From assembly GCA_963695445.1 (NCBI GenBank), contig CAVOGV010000038.1, positions 186,001-250,000 on the forward strand: DNA of 64,000 bases, given 5' to 3'. The stretch is from Thiohalocapsa sp963695445. GTDB taxonomy: Bacteria > Pseudomonadota > Gammaproteobacteria > Chromatiales > Chromatiaceae. Under the pieces are notes generated by a model, which saw only the letters and a program-made list of their open reading frames with translations, was not told where the DNA came from and searched no databases. Positions 8,009-19,178 of the stretch are shown here, in pieces. The position numbers were made by a program, and so were the translations under genes. Every line of letters starts with the position of its first letter. The stretch's first letter is position 1.

Positions 8009-9397
8009 TCAGACCCAGCCGCGCTCGAGGTCGAGCAGCCGGCGTACCTCGGAGCAGCTTCCCCCGACGGTCTCCCGGAGGGCATCGCTGTTATGCAGCG
8101 CAAAGGCGCGCTGGAAGGCCGCCCGCCGGCGCCAGTCGGCCTCGCTGAAGCGACCCTGACCGCGGACGACGCGCACGCTCGGGATGCCGTTCAGGCCGAG
8201 CAGCCCGGCGCCTCCAATACCGGAAAACAGCTTGGTCTGCAGGATCAGATCGACGCCGTCGGCGTCAATCAATGGCGCATTGAGAGCGTTGGGCCTGGAC
8301 GCACTCAGATTCAGCGCATAACAGGGGAGGTTCAACGTCATGCAGTGCTTGCGCGCGGCCGGTGATGCGCGTCGCAACCGCGCCGCCTGCAACGGCGACA
8401 GGTCGCGTAGCCCCGCGGCCAGCGTCAGCAGCCCGTGGCGCAGCGGCCGCGACCAGCCGAGCGCCGCGAGACGGCGGTCGATCGCGACGGCCGGTCGCAG
8501 CCGGTAGCGCTGCCAGGGCGCTGGCGGCTCGCTGTGGCCGGTGAAGGCGTCGAGCAGCAGTTCGCCAGTCTGCGCCAAGCGCTGATGCAGCCGGCGAATC
8601 ATGTCCTCGAAGGCTGGCAACTCCAGCACCTGCCAGCGCGGCAGCCGGATGACACAGCCTAGCGGGCGGCGACCGTCGACCACGCCGTCATCGTCGTAGG
8701 GCAGCAACTCCGCGTCGGCGATACCGAATTCGAAATCGGACAATGCCGCGTGCAGGACTCGTGCGCCGAGGAAACTCAGCGGATCAAGACACTGTCGGCG
8801 CCGTGCCAGGGAATGCTCATCGGGGAGCCCGGTCGGCTGCCGCAGGGCGGCGAGTTCCGTGGCGGTCCAGTACAGCAGATGCAGATGGAATTGTTTGGCG
8901 GCCTGCACGCTCTCGCGATCGGCGGTATTGGGGTCGCAATTTAGGGCCAGATGCAGTTGCCCGCCGGCCAGTCCGAACGCACGCTGATGCTCCGGCTCGG
9001 AGACGAAGCGCACCAGTTCCAGCCCGGTGCGCCACAGGAGCTGGCCGGTGAGGGGTAGCACATCGACCGGGGTCGACTTGTCCCGCGGTGAGGCTTCACT
9101 GATCATCAGGTCGAACAAGGCGTGAGGGATCGCCTTGTCCACCAGCACCAAACGGTCGCCGGTTCCGATGCTGGCGGCGCAATCGAGCAGCGCGATGGTG
9201 CGCCGGTGAAAGCGATCGATGGGAGTTGCGGCCGAGATCTCATGGGGCGTGAGTGCCAGCGCGGCAGGCGGTCCAGGCACGCGCAGCACGTCCCAGGCCA
9301 CCGGCATGCGTGCCGCCGACTCCGGAATCAGCGCGGCGAACGGGTCGTGCGGTACGATCTCAGGCAACGGACCTATCCATCCGCAGACCGCGAGCAA
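8009..9397 (-). CDS. hypothetical protein with a HIT-like HxHxLL motif, in the MCE operon
   Basis: A 462-residue soluble protein of unknown function. Near residue 164 there is AAKQFHLHLLYW, preceded by LALNCDPNTADRES. This layout, an Asn-containing strand followed by His-x-His, resembles the nucleotide-binding site of HIT/GalT-type transferases, but the rest of a HIT domain is not clearly seen. Another Gly-rich segment, LFSGIGGAGLLGLNGIPSVR, occurs near 400. It starts only 6 bp after the PqiC-like lipoprotein gene and ends 5 bp before the EamA gene, so it is translationally linked to the lipid-transport operon. HIT assignment is tentative. Confidence 0.6.
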   Translation of the reverse strand: MLAVCGWIGPLPEIVPHDPFAALIPESAARMPVAWDVLRVPGPPAALALTPHEISAATPIDRFHRRTIALLDCAASIGTGDRLVLVDKAIPHALFDLMISEASPRDKSTPVDVLPLTGQLLWRTGLELVRFVSEPEHQRAFGLAGGQLHLALNCDPNTADRESVQAAKQFHLHLLYWTATELAALRQPTGLPDEHSLARRRQCLDPLSFLGARVLHAALSDFEFGIADAELLPYDDDGVVDGRRPLGCVIRLPRWQVLELPAFEDMIRRLHQRLAQTGELLLDAFTGHSEPPAPWQRYRLRPAVAIDRRLAALGWSRPLRHGLLTLAAGLRDLSPLQAARLRRASPAARKHCMTLNLPCYALNLSASRPNALNAPLIDADGVDLILQTKLFSGIGGAGLLGLNGIPSVRVVRGQGRFSEADWRRRAAFQRAFALHNSDALRETVGGSCSEVRRLLDLERGWV

Positions 9398-9403
9398 CTC
9401 GCA

Positions 9404-10102
9404 TCAGCGCAGCCTGCTGGCTAGCAATTGCGCATCACGAACCAGCTCGCTGATCAGCCTCCCAGTCAGTCGGTTAAAGGCGGCGGCCATGGCCTCGGGC
9501 GTGGTGCGCCCATCCGCACTGGCCGCGGTCGGCTCAAAGCCGGTGTAGGTCTTGGATACGAGCAAGCGCCGGGTTTTCCCGTCCACCAGCGCCAGGGACA
9601 GCTCGGCGCTCACGCCGGGCGGGCGCGCCGTCGGCAGATGCTCGAAGCGCGACAGCTCCCCGGTAATCAAATAGTCCGCGCGGGCCGGATCACCGGCGGT
9701 GACAACGTTATCGAACACCCGCGCCGCGCGCATCGCGGCGACGATATCGTCGGCAATCGCGCGGGCCGGCACCTCCTCCCACAGGAATTCGTTGTAACGC
9801 TGCACCTGCAGCGGGTCCTCGGCGGTGCGGTAGACGATGCGGCTACCGCCGATAAAGCCGCGCGCCGCCAACGGACTGACGCGCAAGGTACCCGGGATCG
9901 CCGTTGATGTCGGACTCACCACCACATCAGAGGCCAGGCTGAAATAGATGTCTCGAGTGCGCTCGCCGCCGCCACAGCCGACGGCCAGCAGGCCGGCCAT
10001 CAGGGCCACCGCGGCTGCCAACAGCAGCAGCGCCCGTGGGCCATGCCGGCCCGGCAACCGGCGGGCGGCTGGCGCCGATGACGGATTCAACGTTCGAACC
10101 AC
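9404..10102 (-). CDS. ABC-type transport auxiliary lipoprotein (PqiC/YmbA-like)
   Basis: A 232-residue lipoprotein with an N-terminal membrane segment ending in the lipobox LLAVGC (Cys about residue 43). The mature part has the PqiC-family order: IYFSLAS, a VSPLAARGFIGGSRIVYRT block, then YNEFLWEEVPARAIADDIV, an ITGELSRFEH strand and a C-terminal helix. Such lipoproteins anchor MCE transporters to the outer membrane and help move phospholipids across the periplasm. It overlaps the end of the MlaD-like gene by 16 bp, which indicates coupling within one operon. The first 15 residues are long; an internal start is possible. Confidence 0.85.
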   Translation of the reverse strand: MVRTLNPSSAPAARRLPGRHGPRALLLLAAAVALMAGLLAVGCGGGERTRDIYFSLASDVVVSPTSTAIPGTLRVSPLAARGFIGGSRIVYRTAEDPLQVQRYNEFLWEEVPARAIADDIVAAMRAARVFDNVVTAGDPARADYLITGELSRFEHLPTARPPGVSAELSLALVDGKTRRLLVSKTYTGFEPTAASADGRTTPEAMAAAFNRLTGRLISELVRDAQLLASRLR

Positions 10103-11169
10103 GGCGACGGCTCCTTCTGCGGATTTTCGAACAGCAGGGATTTTGGATCTTGCCGCAGATCCGCCGATAGCGCTGCCAGATTGCGCGATGCGGTCTCGAT
10201 GTTGGCCATGATCGGCGTCAACGCCGCAGCCAGTTCTTGCAACAGATATTGGGTATCGTCCAACGATGCGGTCAGCGCCGGCTCGCTCTGATTGACCACA
10301 CGGCGCAGATCCCCCGCCAGCGCATCGTAGCTCTGCACCGCCTGCCGCACGTCGGCGCTGCGGTCATTGAAGGTACCGGACACCTTCGCCAGATTTTCGG
10401 TCATCTGCTGCACCGCGGCGAGGATGGCACCGATCTTTTCCGGATCGACGATGGTCTCGACATCATCGCTGAGCTGCTTGAGATTCTCGAACACGTCCGC
10501 CAGTCCCTGCCCCATGTCGGTACCGCCCGCCTCGACGTCCTCGGCGCCGCCAAGTAAGCCCTGGATGCGTTCCTGGATCTGCTCCAACGTCGGGCGAATG
10601 GTCAGGTCGATGGTGGCCTGCGCCTGCTTCAGCGTCGATGCAATCTGTGCCGGCAGGTCGGGTTGCCGGTCGAGGGTCGCAATCCAGCTCGCATCCGTCA
10701 GGCTACCCGCCTGGGTGCTCGGATGGATGCGGATGACATTGCCCTGCAGCAGTCCGCCCGGGGCCAGCTGAGCCTTGCTCTCCGGCGGCACCGGCCAACG
10801 GTCCTGGATGCGCAGCGTGGCGCGAAAGCAGGGCAGATCCGGGGCCCGCTCGCCGGCGGCTGCGGGGCACAGGTCGCGGTCGCCGTCGTCGGCGAACACC
10901 GGATCGACCGACTGCACGACACCGATGACGAAGCCCTCCTGAATGACGTCGATGCCGCGGTCGAGCCCGTCCGCATCGAGAAAATAGGCGCGCAGGACAT
11001 AGCCGCCGAACAGCCCCGGCGACAGCAGCGTCAGCACGCCCACCAGCACCGCCGCCATCGCCAGCACGAAGACGCCAGCCAGAAACAGGTCGCGCCGCCG
11101 GCTCTGCGCCTGACGCTTGCCCGGCGCACCGATCTCGGGGGGCGAATACAGACGTTCCAGTCGACTCAT
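10087..11169 (-). CDS. MCE-family lipid-binding protein (MlaD-like)
   Basis: A 360-residue periplasmic protein with one N-terminal membrane anchor (about 28-52). A single MCE domain follows (about 58-160: YFLDADGLDRGIDVIQEGFVIGVV...LLQGNVIRI), then a long helical region (about 175-340) that probably forms the coiled-coil needle reaching across the periplasm. It binds and passes phospholipids between the permease and the outer-membrane partner. The domain carries an insertion with two cysteines (DLCPAAAGERAPDLPCF). It overlaps the downstream lipoprotein gene and sits 112 bp after the ATPase gene. Confidence 0.9.
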   Translation of the reverse strand: MSRLERLYSPPEIGAPGKRQAQSRRRDLFLAGVFVLAMAAVLVGVLTLLSPGLFGGYVLRAYFLDADGLDRGIDVIQEGFVIGVVQSVDPVFADDGDRDLCPAAAGERAPDLPCFRATLRIQDRWPVPPESKAQLAPGGLLQGNVIRIHPSTQAGSLTDASWIATLDRQPDLPAQIASTLKQAQATIDLTIRPTLEQIQERIQGLLGGAEDVEAGGTDMGQGLADVFENLKQLSDDVETIVDPEKIGAILAAVQQMTENLAKVSGTFNDRSADVRQAVQSYDALAGDLRRVVNQSEPALTASLDDTQYLLQELAAALTPIMANIETASRNLAALSADLRQDPKSLLFENPQKEPSPWFER

Positions 11170-11281
11170 GAATCACTCACGCGGCGGCGGTTCAAAGCTC
11201 GGAGGGTGGCAAATCGGGATGGATCTATCGGGTTCATCCGATCAAACGGGACCATCCGGTCCATGCAGGTGATCAGGTCCA

Positions 11282-12046
11282 TTAGGCTTGGCCCTCCACC
11301 ACGTAGCGCAGTTCCAGGCGCTCCGCCAACGCGGCCCGCAACGCGTCCCGGGTGCCGTCGAACAATAGCCGACCGCGGTCGAGCACGGCGACCCGATCCG
11401 CATCGCCGATGGCCTCCAGCGTGCTGTTGTCGGTCGCGATCACGGTCAGACCCCGCGTCTCCTGCTGCACCCGCAGCACCGCAAAAATGTCGCGCACCGC
11501 GGGCAGGTCGAGCCCGTCGGTGAGTCCGTCCCAGACCAGCAGGTCCGGATGGTGGATCAGTGCACGGGCCAATTCAACCCGCCGGCGCTGACCCAACGAC
11601 AATGAGCGCGGTCGGTGATTTTCCATACCGTCCAACTGCAATTGGGTCATCGCCAGGCGCGTGGCACGGGCCATGTCACCGCGGCGCATGCGCGTCGCGC
11701 GCAGCGGCAACAGCAAATTCTCGAGCACCGTCAGACCATCGAGCAAGGAGCCCCGCTGCAGCACCACACCGATACGCCGTCGCAGGGCGCTCATGGCAGG
11801 GTCATCGAGCGCGGCCAGGTCCTGCCCGAACAGTCGCACACGCCCAGACGACGGCGGGTCCAAGCCGACCATGATTCTAGTCAGCAGCGTCTTGCCGGCG
11901 CCGTTCGGTCCGATCAGCAACAACCCCTCGCCGCGCGATACCCGCAGCGACAGGTCGTTCAGTGCGCAATGGATACCGACGTGCTGAAACAGGTTCTCGA
12001 ACAGCACCACGGGCGCGTCGGCATGATCGGCTTCCGGGTCCGTCAT
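11282..12046 (-). CDS. ABC transporter ATP-binding subunit (MlaF-like) with altered catalytic motifs
   Basis: A 254-residue nucleotide-binding subunit of the MCE transporter. Walker A is intact (GPNGAGKT, 46-53) and a Q-loop Gln is present (VVLQ, about 97). The signature is LSLGQ (149-153) rather than LSGGQ. The Walker B segment reads LLVWDG, so Gly174 replaces the catalytic Glu. The switch segment reads IATDNS, so Asp206 stands where the H-loop His is expected. ATP binding is plausible, but normal hydrolysis is doubtful. It begins 6 bp after the permease gene. The frame is clean, so these are not obvious indel artefacts. Confidence 0.88.
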   Translation of the reverse strand: MTDPEADHADAPVVLFENLFQHVGIHCALNDLSLRVSRGEGLLLIGPNGAGKTLLTRIMVGLDPPSSGRVRLFGQDLAALDDPAMSALRRRIGVVLQRGSLLDGLTVLENLLLPLRATRMRRGDMARATRLAMTQLQLDGMENHRPRSLSLGQRRRVELARALIHHPDLLVWDGLTDGLDLPAVRDIFAVLRVQQETRGLTVIATDNSTLEAIGDADRVAVLDRGRLLFDGTRDALRAALAERLELRYVVEGQA

Positions 12047-12052
12047 GGTCGG

Positions 12053-12877
12053 TCAGTTCGGCCACAATGCGAACAACACGTCGATCAGCAGGATCGTCGT
12101 CACCGCGCCGACCATGGTCCGAGTCGCGGCCTCGCTGATACCCTCCGGATCGCGGCCCGCACTGCTGCCGTTGACGGTCGCGATCAGCGCGATCACCAGC
12201 GCGAACAACAGCGGTTTGGACAATGCCTCGGCCAGGTCAGCCGGTGTCAGCGACAGGCGTAGCGCGTCGATCAGGTCGGCCGGGTTCACATCGGCGACCG
12301 CCAACAGCCACACGCCCGCGGTTCCGAGCGTAACCAGGCTGCCCCAGACCGCGAACGCGAACGACATGATCAGCATCGCGAGCAGCACCGGCGCGGCGCT
12401 GAAGACGATCGGATTGACACCGCTGACCAGCAGGCCATCCATCTGGCCGCTGACCACCAGCGTCGCCTGACGCACCGACAGCGCCACGCCGGCACGGCCC
12501 GCGACCATAATACCGACCAGCAGCGGAATCAGTTCCATGACAACGGCGTAACTGATGGACAACAGCACCAGCGACGGCAGATTGAAACCAGCGAGCGCCT
12601 GTGCCGCCTGCCGACCGAGGATGACCCCGACAGCCGCAGTCACCAGCGTGATCGCCGGCAAGATGGACAAACCCGACTGCCGCAACGCGGCGGCAAAGGC
12701 CGGCAGATCGAGCCGCTGACGGCCGAGCAGAATGCCCAGATAATGCGCTAGGCACAGCTTCAGCGTGATGGCCGCCAGCCCAAGCCGTTCGACCCAGCCT
12801 AGCGCGACAGCACCGGCGGTTGACTCAGGTGGTGACCGGGCGGCTGGCTGGCGTTGGCGGGCGGCTGCGGGCGGCAT
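12053..12877 (-). CDS. MlaE-family ABC transporter permease
   Basis: A 274-residue inner-membrane permease with five or six hydrophobic helices. The MlaE/PqiA-linked family signatures are ILPAITLVTAAVGVILGRQ (about 93), VMELIPLLVGIMVAGRAGVALS (about 135) and the C-terminal SKPLLFALVIALIATVNGSSA. It forms the membrane core that loads phospholipid onto the MlaD-like ring. It is the first gene of the operon permease, ATPase, MCE protein, lipoprotein, HIT-motif protein and EamA. The first 25 residues are Pro/Arg/Ala-rich, so the real start may be somewhat downstream. Confidence 0.9.
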   Translation of the reverse strand: MPPAAARQRQPAARSPPESTAGAVALGWVERLGLAAITLKLCLAHYLGILLGRQRLDLPAFAAALRQSGLSILPAITLVTAAVGVILGRQAAQALAGFNLPSLVLLSISYAVVMELIPLLVGIMVAGRAGVALSVRQATLVVSGQMDGLLVSGVNPIVFSAAPVLLAMLIMSFAFAVWGSLVTLGTAGVWLLAVADVNPADLIDALRLSLTPADLAEALSKPLLFALVIALIATVNGSSAGRDPEGISEAATRTMVGAVTTILLIDVLFALWPN

Positions 12878-12956
12878 GGTGAGATGTTACCCGAAACGGG
12901 CCGGCACCACCGACAAGCATGGGCCAGTCACTGTGGATCGGACTCGCTCGCGCCGA

Positions 12957-13574
12957 TCAGGCACCGCCCGGCAACAGCGCGGCCAAGCCAGTCTCAGGCG
13001 CCAGCACCGCATTCCACACCGCAAACAGCCCAAACGTGAGGAACAGCGCCGCCGCCGTTCGGTGCATCCACACCGGCGAGATGCGCCGCAACAGGCTGCC
13101 GCCCACCAGGATTCCAACCAACGACACCGCCCACAGCGCCAGCGTGCCGCCCACCAGGACCGATCCGGGCGCGCCCGTACCCGCTGCCAGGCCGACCATC
13201 GCGAGCTGGGTCTTGTCGCCGAACTCGGCGAGCAGGATCATCAGGAAGCTGGTAAGCAGCGCACCGCGGCCGATGGATTTACCCACGGTGTCGTCATCGT
13301 CGGCCTCCGCGGCATCGCGCCAGGAGCGAAAGGCAAAGAACAGGAACAGCGCCCCCGCCGCCAACAACACCAGCCGCTGCGGCACCCACTCGAACAAGAC
13401 CCCACCGACCGCCACGGCGAGCAGGTTCAGCACCAAGAATGCACTCAGTACGCCAACGATCACCGGCAGCGGTCGGAACCGGCACGCCAGCGTCATCGCG
13501 ATCAACTGGCTCTTATCCCCCATCTCCGCAAGGAACAGCAGAGAGAAGGACGAGCCAACGATAAAAGGGTCCAT
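12957..13574 (-). CDS. GDT1/TMEM165 family manganese exporter
   Basis: A 205-residue inner-membrane protein of the UPF0016/GDT1 family with six or seven helices. It has the two diagnostic ion-binding motifs, EMGDKS (17-22) and EFGDKT (117-122), separated by an acidic cytoplasmic loop (EADDDDT). Family members export Mn2+ or exchange Ca2+/Mn2+ for H+. Its ATG shares one base with the TAA stop of the upstream GNAT-nitrilase gene (TAATG), so the two are translationally coupled. A Mn-responsive riboswitch was not seen. Confidence 0.9.
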   Translation of the reverse strand: MDPFIVGSSFSLLFLAEMGDKSQLIAMTLACRFRPLPVIVGVLSAFLVLNLLAVAVGGVLFEWVPQRLVLLAAGALFLFFAFRSWRDAAEADDDDTVGKSIGRGALLTSFLMILLAEFGDKTQLAMVGLAAGTGAPGSVLVGGTLALWAVSLVGILVGGSLLRRISPVWMHRTAAALFLTFGLFAVWNAVLAPETGLAALLPGGA

Positions 13575-15151
13575 TAGCGCTCGCGCCAGACCGTGGTGTA
13601 GAGATCGTGGCGGCGATCCTTCAGATTCTGCACCGTACCCTCGTTGCGCGCCTCGCGCAGGGCCTCCAGGCGCAGATCAGCAAACGCCACGGTCTCGACA
13701 TTCGGCGTGGTATCGGCGGCGATACCGTCGCGGGCGAACGGAAAATCGCAGGGGGTCAGAATGCAGCTCTGTGCATACTGGATGTCCATGTTGGCCACGT
13801 TCGGCAGGTTGCCGCAGTTGCCGGACATAACCATGTAACACTGGTTCTCCACCGCCCGCGCCTGGCTGCAGTAGCGCACCCGCAGATAGGACTGACGCTC
13901 GTCGGTGCAGAAGGGCACGAAGATGATGTTCGCACCCTGATCCGCCAGGTGCCGGGCCAGCTCCGGGAACTCGGCGTCGTAGCAGATCAGCACGCCGATC
14001 GGCCCGCAGTCGGTGTTGATGGCGGCGAGTTCATGGCCGCCCTCAATATTCCACCAGTACACCTCGTTCGGAGTCGGGTGGATCTTGGCCTGCTCGTAGA
14101 CTTCGCCGTCGCGCAGACAGACGTAGCAGATGTTTTCGACCCGGCCGTTGGGCATCATGGTCGGGTGCGAACCACCGATGATGTTGATGTTGTAGCGCAC
14201 CGCCATGTCCCGCAGCGCGTTCTTCAGCGGTTCGGTGTAGCGGGTCAGGGCCTCGATGGCCTTCGCCGGCGACAACTGCTGATCCTCCATCGACAACAGT
14301 TGCAGCGAGAACAGCTCCGGGAACACGCAGAAGTCGGCACGATAGTCGGCGGTCACGTCGACGAAGTACCGCACCATTTCCAGGAACTCGTCGAACGAGG
14401 CCACCCGCCGCTGCTGATACTGGACCGTCGCGACCCGCACCGTATCCGTGAGCCGACCGCCGTAGTTCTTCGCCCGCGCCTCCTCGACCTCATCCGGGGC
14501 CTGCGGATTGCGCCACAACAGGTGAATGCCATAGCCCTTGGACTGCTCGTCCTCAGGCCAATAGCCGGGCAGCAGGCCGATGACCTTGAAGTCGTTGCGG
14601 AGCTGAAAGGTCAGCACCGGGTCCTTCTCGCGCCCGACCTTGATCGCTTCCACATACGCCTCGACGCTGTCGTAGCGGGTCAGGGCAGAGGCCAGGGTCG
14701 GCAACCGGCCACCGTAGATGATGCCCTTTAAGGCCCAGGATTGGGCCACCTTCTTGCGCTCGTCGTACAGTCGCTGGCCGATGCGTAGCCCGCGGAACTC
14801 CGGGTCGACGCAGACCTCCATGCCGTACATGTAGTCACCGTTTGGATCGTGCCGACTCGCATAACCGCCACCGCTGATCCAGGTCCAGGTATGCGGCTTC
14901 AGGGCGATGTCGCCGGCGATCAAGAAGCTGGAGCAAAAGCCGATGATGCGCGCCCCATCCGCCTCCTGGTGCTCGGCGACGAACTGCCCCTCGGCGAATA
15001 TGTTGATCTGCCCGCGCAGCATCGCCGCGCTGTAGCTGCTGACGCCGGTACCGGCATAGGCTCGCTCGAACAACGCGCGGATTGCCGGAATGTCCTTCGG
15101 CGTGGCATTGCGGACCGTAAGCTTGGCAAAGACGTCTGGGGTGCGGGGCAT
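13574..15151 (-). CDS. bifunctional GNAT acetyltransferase / carbon-nitrogen hydrolase
   Basis: A 525-residue cytosolic fusion. Residues 1-200 form a GNAT N-acetyltransferase domain (LTVRNATPKDIPAIRALFER at the start; acetyl-CoA segment EFRGLRIGQRLYDERKKV). Residues about 240-520 form a nitrilase-superfamily amidohydrolase with the Glu-Lys-Cys triad in FCVFPELFS, YEQAKIHPTPNE and VLICYDAEFPE. The substrate is unknown; acylation coupled to amide hydrolysis is an inference. The frame is open upstream to 15262, but the ATG at 15151 matches the family start and follows an AGGAA ribosome site. It is coupled to the Mn exporter downstream. Confidence 0.92.
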   Translation of the reverse strand: MPRTPDVFAKLTVRNATPKDIPAIRALFERAYAGTGVSSYSAAMLRGQINIFAEGQFVAEHQEADGARIIGFCSSFLIAGDIALKPHTWTWISGGGYASRHDPNGDYMYGMEVCVDPEFRGLRIGQRLYDERKKVAQSWALKGIIYGGRLPTLASALTRYDSVEAYVEAIKVGREKDPVLTFQLRNDFKVIGLLPGYWPEDEQSKGYGIHLLWRNPQAPDEVEEARAKNYGGRLTDTVRVATVQYQQRRVASFDEFLEMVRYFVDVTADYRADFCVFPELFSLQLLSMEDQQLSPAKAIEALTRYTEPLKNALRDMAVRYNINIIGGSHPTMMPNGRVENICYVCLRDGEVYEQAKIHPTPNEVYWWNIEGGHELAAINTDCGPIGVLICYDAEFPELARHLADQGANIIFVPFCTDERQSYLRVRYCSQARAVENQCYMVMSGNCGNLPNVANMDIQYAQSCILTPCDFPFARDGIAADTTPNVETVAFADLRLEALREARNEGTVQNLKDRRHDLYTTVWRER

Positions 15152-15282
15152 GGCAGGGTTCCTGGAATGGATCGATGCGCGATTCTGCCACCACCAGGCG
15201 ACGGGTGGAATGCCCGTGACGCCAGCGCGGAACTTGCTAGCCAAAAACGGCGAACTCCGCATGCCCCGCGGCCGCCTGCGCA

Positions 15283-15303
15283 GCCAGGGCTGACAGCCCT
15301 GGC
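15283..15303. other. perfect 9-bp hairpin between clpB and the GNAT-nitrilase gene
   Basis: GCCAGGGCT (15283-15291) and AGCCCTGGC (15295-15303) form a perfect stem with a 3-base loop GAC. It lies 95 bp beyond the clpB stop. There is no T tract, so it may act as an RNA 3' end or processing site rather than a classic terminator. Confidence 0.5.
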
Positions 15304-15317
15304 AACATCAGGTCAAG

Positions 15318-15397
15318 AGGGTCTGAAGTCGCATCCTTGACGGTCGGTGAGCGGAGCAATGCTGCGAAGATTCCGCGCCCTCAAGGAAGCCAAGACG
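15318..15397 (+). repeat. dispersed intergenic element, partial copy E (tail)
   Basis: The stretch GCTGCGAAGATTCCGCGCCC followed by TCAAG near 15360-15385 matches the tail of copy D (23390-23418) at most positions. The head block and heptads are not obvious here. It directly abuts the clpB stop codon. Confidence 0.45.
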
Positions 15398-17995
<2,598 letters not shown>

Positions 17996-18046
17996 TGGGA
18001 GTAACCTCCAGGGGTTAATATCCGACTTTTATTAAGGTTATAGCCG

Positions 18047-18076
18047 ATTTGCGGCAAGGCCACCGTGAATTCAAGC
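18047..18076 (-). promoter_or_regulatory. probable sigma32 (RpoH) promoter of clpB
   Basis: On the minus strand, CTTGAA (complement of 18071-18076) is followed after about 16 bp by CCGCAAAT (complement of 18047-18054), a 6-of-8 match to the CCCCATNT heat-shock -10 element. The box pair lies about 55-80 bp upstream of the clpB start, as expected for a heat-shock gene. Spacing is at the long end, so confidence is moderate. Confidence 0.45.
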
Positions 18077-18198
18077 ACTCTCCAGCCAAGAGTGCCAATA
18101 TTGAAACAGCAGCGATCGTCTAACCTGGCCGCACAGATGCGCCGGCCCCGCCGGCAGCCGCTGTTTACCGATCAAGCACAAGCACATAGACTCCGGAT

Positions 18199-18660
18199 AT
18201 GACAACTGCAAGCGACAGCTCAGACGGGCGCCAGCACGCCAGTCCGGCCAAGACTCAGATTGGCCACCCTCCTCTGTCCCGCAAGCCGATCCCGAGCGTC
18301 TCGGCAAACCATGCATCGCTGACGCCGGGTGAGCTTGTGTTGCTCGCCGGGTTCGTCGACCGCGTGCAGGCCGCGATCGCGCCTGCCAAGCTGGAGCGCA
18401 TCACCCTGTTCGGCAGCCGCGCGCGTGGACAGTCGCATGCGGATTCCGATCTGGACGTGGCCGTCTTCGTCACACCGGTGGCGGCGAGAGGCCCAAATCA
18501 GCAGCACTTCGCCCATCAATTGGCAGAGATCGCAGACCAAGCCCAAACCGGCTGGGAGGATCTGCCACTGTTGCGACCGATACTGATCGCAGCCGACGAA
18601 CCGATCAACCGAATGCTGCTTGCGGCTATCGAGGCCGACGGCGTTCAGCTATGGCCCTGA
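18199..18660 (+). CDS. MNT-type nucleotidyltransferase, antitoxin of a HEPN/MNT pair
   Basis: A 153-residue minimal nucleotidyltransferase. The fold-defining motif is FGSRARG (71-77) followed by DSDLDVAVF (82-90), with Asp84 and Asp86 as the metal ligands. MntA-type proteins neutralise a partner HEPN RNase, in studied cases by AMPylating it. Residues 1-40 are a Ser/Pro-rich tail absent from minimal members, so the start may be downstream. The HEPN gene follows 28 bp after the stop on the same strand, the standard pairing. Confidence 0.85.
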   Translation: MTTASDSSDGRQHASPAKTQIGHPPLSRKPIPSVSANHASLTPGELVLLAGFVDRVQAAIAPAKLERITLFGSRARGQSHADSDLDVAVFVTPVAARGPNQQHFAHQLAEIADQAQTGWEDLPLLRPILIAADEPINRMLLAAIEADGVQLWP

Positions 18661-18688
18661 CTCTCTGGACCAGACTCCCACGAAGACG

Positions 18689-19147
18689 ATGACCCAGAAC
18701 GACAACCAGAGTTCGGCCCAAGACGAGTTGGCGCTGCTGTTAGACGAGTTGCGTAGCTTCAGCGCCAATCGCGACGCCGACATCCATCGCAAGTGCATTA
18801 CGAACCTTTACTACGCCGCGTTTCATGCGGTCCGTGCCCTGTTGTTCTGGCATGGGTACGAGACAAAATCGCACGAGGGTACACAGCGGCTGTTTGCGGC
18901 CCATTTCGTGAAGCCGGGAGTCATGCAACGCGCCCACCTAAAATGCCTCGCGACACTGGAATCCGACCGCCTGCGTGCCGACTACCAAGGGTTCTACCGC
19001 TTCGACGCGCAGGATGTCGCGGACTCACGCGGCTGCGTCGCGGCGTTAGTGCGGGCCAGCATCGACTATCTGAGCGAGCAGGACAAGACCGTATCGAGCA
19101 ACCTGCAACCGGCTTTGGATGATGCGCTAGCGCAAATGATGGAATGA
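18689..19147 (+). CDS. HEPN domain protein, putative toxin of the MNT/HEPN pair
   Basis: A 152-residue all-helical protein. The central helix ITNLYYAAFHAVRALLFWHG (about 38-57) matches the conserved core of HEPN proteins, followed by KSHEGTQRLFAAHFVK and the RADYQGF segment typical of MNT-linked members. An Arg-x5-His spacing (RALLFWH) is present, compatible with the RxxxxH RNase motif, though its alignment to the catalytic site is uncertain. The start at 18689 (MTQNDNQ) is preferred over an upstream ATG that would overlap the antitoxin gene. It probably acts as an RNase toxin. Confidence 0.8.
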   Translation: MTQNDNQSSAQDELALLLDELRSFSANRDADIHRKCITNLYYAAFHAVRALLFWHGYETKSHEGTQRLFAAHFVKPGVMQRAHLKCLATLESDRLRADYQGFYRFDAQDVADSRGCVAALVRASIDYLSEQDKTVSSNLQPALDDALAQMME

Positions 19148-19178
19148 CGCGGTAACCAGCCAAGCCGCAAACACGACG

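Noticed and set aside
13607..14731. 374-codon open frame on the plus strand opposite the GNAT-nitrilase gene
   Set aside because: A shadow frame; composition is His/Val/Gln-rich and no family is visible.
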